64,000 nucleotides of DNA from positions 62,001 through 126,000 of the forward strand of contig NZ_FNIR01000002.1 in NCBI RefSeq assembly GCF_900103975.1, read 5' to 3'. The position numbers and the translations under genes were made by a program. The stretch is from Klenkia soli (GTDB lineage Bacteria > Actinomycetota > Actinomycetes > Mycobacteriales > Geodermatophilaceae). The notes below the pieces were generated by a model. That model searched no databases, had not been told where the DNA came from, and was given only the letters and a program-made list of their open reading frames with translations. Below, one piece after another: positions 58,635-64,000 of the stretch. Positions within the stretch are counted from its first letter, which is position 1, and each line of letters opens with the position of its first letter.

Positions 58635-59252
58635 GTGACCGGGTGGGGTGCGTCGTCGCCCGGGAGGTCGCGCGGGACGGCCCTCCCGTCCGACGTCGAC
58701 GCGGCCTTCTCCGACGGTCGCCACCTGGACGACGACTACCTCGTCCGGCGGGCCCAGGGCGGGTCGGTCGCGGCCTTCGAGGTGCTCGTCGCCCGGCACC
58801 AGCAGCAGGTCTTCCGGCTCGCCCACCGGTTGGTCGGCGAACGGGCCGCCGCCGAGGACGTCGCCCAGGACGCGCTGGTCTCGGCCTGGCGGGCGCTGCC
58901 CGGCTTCCGCGGGGAGGCCGGCTTCGCGACCTGGTTGCACCGGATCACCACCAACGCCGCCCGCCAGCTGCTGGCCCGGCGCCGGTCCACCGTCCCGCTG
59001 ACCGGGGAGGAACCCGTGCCGGAGCACGAGCAACCCGAGGCCCGAGCCCTCACCACCGCCCGCACCGACGCCCTGCGGGTCGCCGTCCGGGAGCTGCCGT
59101 TCGAGCAGCGGGCCGCCCTGGTCCTGGTCCAGTTCGAGGGCCTGTCCTACGCCGAGGCCGCCCGCACCCTGGAGGTGTCCGAGCCCACCCTGCGCGGCCG
59201 GGTCGCCCGGGCCCGGCGGTCCCTGCTCGAGCAGCTGCGGGGCTGGCGATGA
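58635..59252 (+). CDS. ECF-type RNA polymerase sigma factor
   Basis: 205 residues. Region 2 (DDDYLVRRAQGGSVAAFEVLVARHQQQVFRLAHRLVGERAAAEDVAQDALVSAWRALPGFRGEAGFATWLHRITTNAARQLL) and region 4 (LRVAVRELPFEQRAALVLVQFEGLSYAEAARTLEVSEPTLRGRVARARRSLLEQL). GTG start. The next gene starts inside its stop codon and codes for an Asp23-like protein rather than a classical anti-sigma factor. Confidence 0.94.
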   Translation: MTGWGASSPGRSRGTALPSDVDAAFSDGRHLDDDYLVRRAQGGSVAAFEVLVARHQQQVFRLAHRLVGERAAAEDVAQDALVSAWRALPGFRGEAGFATWLHRITTNAARQLLARRRSTVPLTGEEPVPEHEQPEARALTTARTDALRVAVRELPFEQRAALVLVQFEGLSYAEAARTLEVSEPTLRGRVARARRSLLEQLRGWR

Positions 59253-59698
59253 CCGGCGACGCGCTCCGCCACGACGAGGAGGACCCCGTCGACGGGGCCG
59301 AGCTGGACGGCGCGCTGCGCGAGCTGGCCGCCGAGGCCGAGCCGGTGCCCTCCGGGCTGGCCGGCCGGGTCGTCGAGCGCGTCGACGGGCTGGCCGGCCA
59401 CGACTGGCACGCCGTGCTGGTGCAGCCCGGCGGGCGTACCCGGGTGGCCGGCTGGGTGGTCGCACTGGTCGCCCGCCGGGCCGCCGCCGCGGTCGACGGC
59501 GTCGGCGGGGCGACCAGCCGGGCGTCGGCGGACGGCGTCGACGGGGTCGTCGTCGAGCTGGGGCTCACCGTCCGGGCCGGCGTCCCGCTGCCGTCGCTGG
59601 CCGAGCAGGTGCGCCGGTCGGTCGTCGGTGCGGTGCGGGAGCTGACCGGCGTCGAGGTGGTCGCGGTCGACGTCCACGTCGACGACCTGGTGGAGTGA
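59249..59698 (+). CDS. Asp23/Gls24-related protein (translationally coupled to the sigma factor)
   Basis: 149 residues. N-terminus DALRHDEEDPVDGAELDGALRELAAEAEPVPSGL is acidic. The C-terminal two-thirds (WVVALVARRAAAAVDGVGGATSRASADGVDGVVVELGLTVRAGVPLPSLAEQVRRSVVGAVRELTGVEVVAVDVHVDDLVE) follows the Asp23/Gls24 pattern ending in VVxVDVxVDDL. Start overlaps the sigma stop (ATGA), so it may regulate sigma activity (inference). Confidence 0.75.
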   Translation: MTGDALRHDEEDPVDGAELDGALRELAAEAEPVPSGLAGRVVERVDGLAGHDWHAVLVQPGGRTRVAGWVVALVARRAAAAVDGVGGATSRASADGVDGVVVELGLTVRAGVPLPSLAEQVRRSVVGAVRELTGVEVVAVDVHVDDLVE

Positions 59699-59804
59699 GG
59701 CAGGTCACACCACGTCGGCGTGAGGAATGCCGCCCGGGCGACTCCAACCCATCGAGCACCCCTGAACCGGCCTGCGCTCGGGCCAGCAACCGAAGGGACC
59801 GACG

Positions 59805-60254
59805 ATGACCGAGTCCACCAAGTCCGACGCCGCGAAGACCTCGACCGAGCTGGTCTCCAGCCAGGGCAAGACCACGATCGCCGACACCGTGGTGGCCAAG
59901 ATCGCCGGCATGGCCGCGCGCGAGGTGCACGGCGTCTACCGGCTCGGCGGCGGCACCGCCCGCGCGTTCGGCGCCATCCGCGAGCGCATCCCGGGCTCCG
60001 GCGGCCCGAACGTCAGCCAGGGCGTCTCGGTCGAGGTCGGCGAGACCCAGGCCGCCGTCGACATCGACGTGGTCGTCGAGTACGGCGTGGCCATCGCCGA
60101 CCTCGCCGCGGGCATCCGCCGCAACGTCATCCAGAGCCTGCAGCAGATGACCGGCCTGCAGGTGGTCGAGGTCAACATCGCCGTCGACGACATCCACCTG
60201 CCCTCCGACGAGTCCGGCGACGACGCCGAGCCCACGCCGAGCCGGGTCCAGTGA
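59805..60254 (+). CDS. Asp23/Gls24-family envelope stress protein
   Basis: 149 residues. Full-length Asp23 signature: TTIADTVVAKIAGMAAREVHGVYRLGG at the start and VSVEVGETQAAVDIDVVVEYGVAIADLAAGIRRNVIQSLQQMTGLQVVEVNIAVDDIHL at the end. A core cytoplasmic protein of the alkaline-shock/envelope-stress response, anchored by AmaP (61981-62586). The gap before it (59699-59804) may hold its own promoter; GAAGGGACC precedes the ATG. Confidence 0.93.
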   Translation: MTESTKSDAAKTSTELVSSQGKTTIADTVVAKIAGMAAREVHGVYRLGGGTARAFGAIRERIPGSGGPNVSQGVSVEVGETQAAVDIDVVVEYGVAIADLAAGIRRNVIQSLQQMTGLQVVEVNIAVDDIHLPSDESGDDAEPTPSRVQ

Positions 60255-60565
60255 CCTCCCCGGGCCGCGCCCTCGTCGCCGGCGTCGACCCGCAGGTCGT
60301 CGCCGCGGCGGTGCTCGCGTGCCCGGCCGTCGTCCGGCTCTCCGGCGGGCCGTTCGGCGCCGCCGGCACCTACCTGCCGGGCGGGCGGGTGACCGGGGTC
60401 GTGGTCCGCGAGGTGGCCGGCGGCGGAGCGCCCGACGTGGCCGTGCACCTGGTGGTCCGCGCCGGGGTGCCGGTCGCCGAGGCGGCCGAGCAGGTCCGGA
60501 CCGCGCTGGTCGTGGTCGTCCCCGGCTCGCGGGTCGACGTGCACCTCGAGGACGTCGAGGACTGA
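60251..60565 (+). CDS. Asp23-like short protein
   Basis: 104 residues. PQVVAAAVLACPAVVRLSGGPFGAAGTYLPGGRVTGVVVREV... then VAVHLVVRAGVPVAEAAEQVRTALVVVVPGSRVDVHLEDVED resembles a shortened Asp23 fold. GTG overlaps the preceding stop by 4 nt. Probably a partner of the other Asp23-like proteins in the operon. Confidence 0.75.
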   Translation: MTSPGRALVAGVDPQVVAAAVLACPAVVRLSGGPFGAAGTYLPGGRVTGVVVREVAGGGAPDVAVHLVVRAGVPVAEAAEQVRTALVVVVPGSRVDVHLEDVED

Positions 60566-60569
60566 TCCC

Positions 60570-60836
60570 GTGACCACCCCCGGACCCGACCCCGCCGCCC
60601 TGCGTTCCCGGCGCGCGGCCGAGCGGGCCTTCGTCCGGGCGCACCACCCCGACGTCGGCGGCGACCCGGTGGCCTTCGCCGCCGGGCTCGCCGCCCTCCG
60701 GGCCGGCCGCACCCCGGCCTCGGCCCCGCCGGTCACCGTCGTCGCCACCCGGCGGCTGCGGACGGCACCGGTCCGGTTGCTGCGTCGCTGGCGCCGGGCC
60801 CGCCGGACGGCCTCCCGCTCCACCCGGCTCAGCTGA
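60570..60836 (+). CDS. Small basic protein with J-domain-like HPD motif
   Basis: 88 residues. The segment AERAFVRAHHPDVGGDPVAFAAGLAALR resembles the HPD loop and following helix of a J domain (RxxxxxxHPDxGGDxxAF). The C-terminus is very rich in Arg (VRLLRRWRRARRTASRS). Too short for a complete J domain of about 70 residues with all helices. It may interact with DnaK or be a degenerate copy (inference). Located within the Asp23 operon. Confidence 0.6.
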   Translation: MTTPGPDPAALRSRRAAERAFVRAHHPDVGGDPVAFAAGLAALRAGRTPASAPPVTVVATRRLRTAPVRLLRRWRRARRTASRSTRLS

Positions 60837-60860
60837 ACCACCTACCTCCAGGAGACCCCC

Positions 60861-61052
60861 ATGCGTCCCAGCACAGTCGGACTCGTCGTCGGGATGGTCC
60901 TCGGCATCGCCGGGGCCTTCGGCGGCTTCGGCGCCTTCGTCCTCGTCGCCGTCCTCGCCGCGCTCGGCTTCGTGGCCGGCAAGGTCGTCGAGGGCCAGCT
61001 CGACCTCTCCTCCCTGATGGGCTCCGGCGACCGCTCCCGCCGGGACCGGTGA
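60861..61052 (+). CDS. DUF2273-like small membrane protein
   Basis: 63 residues with two hydrophobic stretches (VGLVVGMVLGIAGAFGG and FVLVAVLAALGFVAGKVVEG), ending in DLSSLMGSGDRSRRDR. This is the DUF2273 pattern commonly placed in Asp23-AmaP operons. AGGAGACCCCC precedes the ATG. Confidence 0.8.
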   Translation: MRPSTVGLVVGMVLGIAGAFGGFGAFVLVAVLAALGFVAGKVVEGQLDLSSLMGSGDRSRRDR

Positions 61053-61453
61053 CCACGCCGACCGCAGCGGTCCCGGCCCCGGCCGCCGACCCGCTGCCGG
61101 AACCGGAGCACCGGGGTCGCACGACGATCGCCGACCGGGTGGTCGAGCGGATCGCCGCCGCGGCCGCCGCCGAGGTGGACGCCGCCACCGGCACCGCCCG
61201 GCGCGTGCTGGGGGTCGCGGTGAGCAGCGCCGACCGGCCCCGGGTGTCCGCCCGGGTGCACGGCGAGGAGGCCACCGTCGAGATCGACATGTCCGTGTCC
61301 TGGCCGGCTCCGGTCCGCCAGGTCACCCGCCGGGTCCGCGAGCACGTCGGCGAGCGGCTGGTCACCCTGGTCGGCCTGCGCAGCGCGCGGATCGACGTCC
61401 ACGTGGCGGCGCTCGTCGTCGAGCGCGCCCCCGAGCAGAAGAGGGTGGTCTGA
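61049..61453 (+). CDS. Asp23/Gls24-family protein
   Basis: 134 residues. RTTIADRVVERIAAAAAAEVDAATG at the start and ATVEIDMSVSWPAPVRQVTRRVREHVGERLVTLVGLRSARIDVHVAALV at the end match the Asp23 fold. GTG overlaps the previous stop. Third or fourth member of the cluster. Confidence 0.88.
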   Translation: MTTPTAAVPAPAADPLPEPEHRGRTTIADRVVERIAAAAAAEVDAATGTARRVLGVAVSSADRPRVSARVHGEEATVEIDMSVSWPAPVRQVTRRVREHVGERLVTLVGLRSARIDVHVAALVVERAPEQKRVV

Positions 61454-61984
61454 GTGCGCAGCGTCGACCGCGTCCTGGCCCTCGTCCTGGGCCTGGTCGG
61501 TCTCGCGGGCGGGATCCTGGTGGCCGCCGAGGTGGTGCAGGGCCTGCTCGGCCGGCCCGGCCACCTGCTCGTGCCCTACGAGGGCACCGCGTCCTGGCTG
61601 CGCGACCACACCTGGTCCAGCGGCGCCGTGCTGACCATCGGCGGCGTGCTCGCCGTCCTCGGCCTGCTGATGCTCGTGCTGGAGCTCAAGCCCCGCCGCA
61701 GGACCCTGCTGGTCGTGGCGACGGAGGACGACGACGTCGTCACCGCGGTCTCCCGCACCGGCGTGGGCCGGGCCCTCGAGCAGTCGGTGGCCGGCCTGTC
61801 CGGCGTCGACGGCACCCGGTCCTCGGTCGGCCGCCGCACGGCCACGTTGACCGTGCGCACGGCGCTGCGCGAGACCGGCGACCTGGAGTCCGTGGTGCGC
61901 GAGCGGGCCGGCGTCGCGCTGCAGTCCCTCGGGCTGGTCGCCGCCCCGAAGCTGGACGTCGACCTGCAGCGGGTGTCGGCATGA
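61454..61984 (+). CDS. DUF6286-type membrane protein of the Asp23 operon
   Basis: 176 residues. Two N-terminal membrane segments (VLALVLGLVGLAGGILVAAEVVQG and AVLTIGGVLAVLGLLMLVLEL) and a cytoplasmic C-terminal domain of about 95 residues. That domain ends in DLESVVRERAGVALQSLGLVAAPKLDVDLQRV, similar to the C-terminal Asp23/AmaP motif. Assigned to DUF6286 by pattern and context. Confidence 0.75.
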   Translation: MRSVDRVLALVLGLVGLAGGILVAAEVVQGLLGRPGHLLVPYEGTASWLRDHTWSSGAVLTIGGVLAVLGLLMLVLELKPRRRTLLVVATEDDDVVTAVSRTGVGRALEQSVAGLSGVDGTRSSVGRRTATLTVRTALRETGDLESVVRERAGVALQSLGLVAAPKLDVDLQRVSA

Positions 61985-62586
61985 GCGGCCCCGCGGCCCT
62001 CGCGCCGGTCACGCGCACGCCCGGCGCCGTCCGGGTCAACCGCTCGGTGCTCACCGTGCTGGCCCTGCTCCTGCTCGCCGCGGGGGCCTTCACCCTGCTG
62101 GTCGGGCTGGGTGTGCTCGGTGCCGACCAGGCCGACCGCGCCGTGGTCGACCCACCGGTCGACGACGTCGCCCGCACGGGCTGGTTCTGGCCCGTGGTCG
62201 GGGTGGCCGCGCTGCTGGTCGCCGCGCTCTCGGCGTGGTGGCTGGTGGCGCAGGCCCGCACGGACCGGCTCGCCCGGCTCCGGCTGGACGACGACCCCGC
62301 CGGCGGCCGCACGCTGCTCGAGGGGACGGCGCTGACCCGGGCGGTCGAGGACGAGGTGGGCGACCTGGCCGGGGTCACCCGGGCGTCGGCGCACCTGTCG
62401 GGCACCTCCTCGGCGCCGCGGCTGCACCTGCGGGTGCGGCTGGACGGCCGGGTCGACCCCGCCCAGGTGCACCGGGCGATCAGCGGCGAGGTGCTGGCCC
62501 ATGCCCGGCAGGCGCTCGAGGTCGAGCGGCTGCCCGCGCGGGTGGAGCTGGACCTGCCCCGCAGCACGGCCCGGGCCCTGGGCTGA
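61981..62586 (+). CDS. AmaP-like membrane anchor of Asp23
   Basis: 201 residues. Two N-terminal membrane segments (VLTVLALLLLAAGAFTLLVGLGVLG and WFWPVVGVAALLVAALSAWWLV) with a cytoplasmic C-terminal Asp23-like tail (LHLRVRLDGRVDPAQVHRAISGEVLAHARQALEVERLPARVELDL). This is the layout of the alkaline-shock response membrane anchor AmaP. ATG overlaps the stop of the DUF6286-type gene by 4 nt. Confidence 0.82.
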   Translation: MSGPAALAPVTRTPGAVRVNRSVLTVLALLLLAAGAFTLLVGLGVLGADQADRAVVDPPVDDVARTGWFWPVVGVAALLVAALSAWWLVAQARTDRLARLRLDDDPAGGRTLLEGTALTRAVEDEVGDLAGVTRASAHLSGTSSAPRLHLRVRLDGRVDPAQVHRAISGEVLAHARQALEVERLPARVELDLPRSTARALG

Positions 62587-62675
62587 CGTTGCACGGACGT
62601 GACGGCGGTCACCACCGGCGGTCCTGACGGGATAGCCTCGGGGACCGCCGTCCGACCACGGTCTGGAGGTCCGCC

Positions 62676-63878
62676 ATGACCGCCGTGCTGGGCACGTCCG
62701 GGCTGCCGGCCCCGCCGGTGTCGGCCGCCGGCCCGTTCAGCAAGTACCTGGTGCCCGAGGTCGTCTTCGGGTGGGGGGCCCTCTCGGAGGCCGGGCACGC
62801 CGCCCGTCGGCTGGGTGCCCGGCGTCCCTTCGTCGTCACCGACGACGGGCTGCTCGCGGCCGGGTGGTGGGGGGAGCTGGAGCAGCACCTGGCCGCCGCC
62901 GGCCTGGTGGGCACGGTCTGGCAGGACCTCACGCCCAACCCGAAGGACCACGAGGTGGCGGCCGGTGCCCGGGCCTACGCCGAGAGCGGCTGCGACGTCG
63001 TGGTCGGGCTGGGCGGCGGGTCGGTCATCGACGCGGCGAAGGCCATCGCCGTGGTGGCCAGCAACGGCGGCGCGATCGGCGACTACGAGGGCGTGGACAA
63101 GGTCGGTCTCGCCCTGCCGCCCACCCTCATGTGCCCGACGACCGCGGGCACCGGCGCCGACGTCTCGCAGTTCGCCGTCATCACCGACACCGCCCGGTTG
63201 GTCAAGGCAACGCTGATCGGCCGGGCCCTGGTGCCCGACATCTCCATCACCGACCCCCGGCTGCTCACCACCATGCCGGCCGACCTCGCCGCCGCGACCG
63301 GCCTGGACGCGCTCACCCACGCGGTCGAGGCCTACGTGTCCCGGGCGCACGGCCCGCTCACCGACGTGCACGCGCTGCACGCCGTCGAGCTGATCGCGGC
63401 CAACCTGCGCCGCACCCTGAGCCACCCCGACGACGCGGCCGCCCGCACCGCGATGGCCCAGGCCAGCCTCGAGGCGGGCCTGGCGTTCACCAACGCGATC
63501 CTGGGCGCGACGCACGCGATGAGCCACCAGGTCGGCGGCCTGCTGGACCTGCCGCACGGCGTGGTCAACGGGGTGCTGCTGCCGCACGTCATGCGCTTCA
63601 ACGCCCGTACCGGCCCCGACCGGTTCGGCCCGGTCGCCGCGGCGCTGGGGGTCGACACCGCGGGGCTGTCCCCGGCCGCCGCGGCCGAGGCCGCCGCCGA
63701 CGCGGTGGCGACGCTGGCCGCCGACCTCGGGTGCCCCGGCGGGCTGGCCGAGCTCGGCGTGCGCCCCGCCGACGTGGCCACCCTGTCGGTGACCACGCTG
63801 GCCGATGCGTGCCTGTCGACCAACCCGCGGGAAGCGGACGCCGACGACGTCGCCGAGCTCTTCCGGGCGGCGATGTGA
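62676..63878 (+). CDS. Iron-dependent (group III) alcohol dehydrogenase, ErcA-like
   Basis: 400 residues. Rossmann GGGSVIDAAKAIA, TTAGTGADVSQFAVITD, and metal-ligand residues in DPRLLTTMPADLAAATGLDALTHAVEAYVS, with ILGATHAMSHQVGGLLDLPHGVVNGVLLPHV holding the His ligands. It oxidises alcohols with NAD. The opening KYLVPEVVFGWGAL and the neighbour resemble ErcA-type dehydrogenases of ethanol-signalling loci. GTCTGGAGGTCCGCC precedes the ATG. Confidence 0.9.
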   Translation: MTAVLGTSGLPAPPVSAAGPFSKYLVPEVVFGWGALSEAGHAARRLGARRPFVVTDDGLLAAGWWGELEQHLAAAGLVGTVWQDLTPNPKDHEVAAGARAYAESGCDVVVGLGGGSVIDAAKAIAVVASNGGAIGDYEGVDKVGLALPPTLMCPTTAGTGADVSQFAVITDTARLVKATLIGRALVPDISITDPRLLTTMPADLAAATGLDALTHAVEAYVSRAHGPLTDVHALHAVELIAANLRRTLSHPDDAAARTAMAQASLEAGLAFTNAILGATHAMSHQVGGLLDLPHGVVNGVLLPHVMRFNARTGPDRFGPVAAALGVDTAGLSPAAAAEAAADAVATLAADLGCPGGLAELGVRPADVATLSVTTLADACLSTNPREADADDVAELFRAAM

Positions 63879-64000
63879 CCGCGCCGGGCATCAGCGAGCT
63901 CACCGGGCTGCGCTCGTCCAAGCCCTCCTGGTACGCCGAGTACCGGCACACCGCCGACAAGCTGACCCGCGCGCTGGGGTCGCTGGACCACATCGCCCAG
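63875..64000 (+). CDS. N-terminal fragment of a protein, possibly sensor kinase
   Basis: 42 residues visible, running off the window. The GTG overlaps the stop of the dehydrogenase by 4 nt. The segment ELTGLRSSKPSWYAEYRHTADKLTRALGSLDHIAQ resembles the start of GAF-type histidine kinases next to ErcA-like dehydrogenases as I recall them. Too little is present for a firm call. Confidence 0.5.
   Translation, partial: MTAPGISELTGLRSSKPSWYAEYRHTADKLTRALGSLDHIAQ

Noticed and set aside
56346-59465. 1039-codon minus-strand frame, longest in the window
   Set aside because: It covers the GGDEF-EAL and sigma factor genes in antisense and has no protein-like features.
1-64000. CRISPR arrays, prophage, transposases, tRNA or rRNA genes
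   Set aside because: Looked for; no spaced direct repeats, integrase or transposase motifs, or tRNA cloverleaf were seen.

Overview
The window is a 64 kb piece of a very GC-rich actinobacterial chromosome. Codon third positions are almost all G or C, GTG starts are common, and many genes overlap by ATGA or GTGA. The gene set (PAS/GAF/PP2C phosphatases, a DUF222-HNH protein, SAM-IV riboswitches, HelR, an Asp23/Gls24 cluster and cox-type maturation genes) fits the Geodermatophilaceae or a close relative. That placement is inference from content, not from a marker gene. I see no tRNA, rRNA, CRISPR array, prophage or insertion sequence.

Region 1-14 kb: a truncated LOV-domain protein lies divergent from an RsbW-like HATPase. 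Next come a P1B-4 metal ATPase, a MobA/MocA-like nucleotidyltransferase, moaE, a PAS-GAF-PP2C phosphatase, two CNNM/CorC-type membrane proteins, moaD-moaA, a membrane protein, an MFS transporter and an Eis-type acetyltransferase. Molybdenum-cofactor genes recur: moaE, moaD and moaA here, a cox-like coxD-coxE-xdhC trio at 40.7-43.9 kb and a MOSC protein at 51.1 kb. No molybdenum hydroxylase structural gene is in view.

Region 14-22 kb: aldo/keto reductase, DUF3097, two tiny hypothetical proteins, an HExxH protein, an azoreductase and a free-standing mftD (pre-mycofactocin synthase) are followed by a coupled unit of winged-helix protein, sulfotransferase and beta-propeller glycosidase-like protein.

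Region 22-38 kb is a sulfur-assimilation region. It holds a beta-carbonic anhydrase, three LLM flavin monooxygenases (one SsuD-like, one NtaA/DszA-like), a cysteine-desulfurase-like PLP enzyme, an OsmC protein, an amino-acid-type ABC importer with two tandem binding proteins, and an FAD/NAD(P)-binding protein. The control signals are visible: two SAM-IV riboswitches (27.3 kb + and 36.1 kb -) and three small leader peptides of the actinobacterial RRxHVDLxR...SxxCR type (22.1, 35.9 and 36.2 kb). Two full copies of a palindromic repeat lie between convergent genes here (29.4 and 31.4 kb), and a half copy lies at 12.4 kb.

Region 38-54 kb: DoxX and YciI proteins, a soluble double-GAF methyl-accepting protein, the coxD-coxE-xdhC-like trio, a GNAT protein, HelR (RNA polymerase protection from rifamycins) behind a rifamycin-associated-element-like palindrome, a large GAF-PAS-PAS-GAF-PP2C phosphatase, a DUF222-HNH protein behind a near-consensus LexA box, a MOSC protein and a MoxR-VWA fusion with a terminator-like hairpin in its linker.

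Region 53-64 kb: a two-component pair, a DUF4232 lipoprotein, a GlsB/YeaQ membrane protein, a GGDEF-EAL protein, an ECF sigma factor leading an extended Asp23/Gls24 envelope-stress operon, an iron-dependent alcohol dehydrogenase and the first 42 residues of a gene that runs off the edge. Overall the window is dominated by signalling and stress switches and by sulfur and molybdenum metabolism, arranged as short operons.
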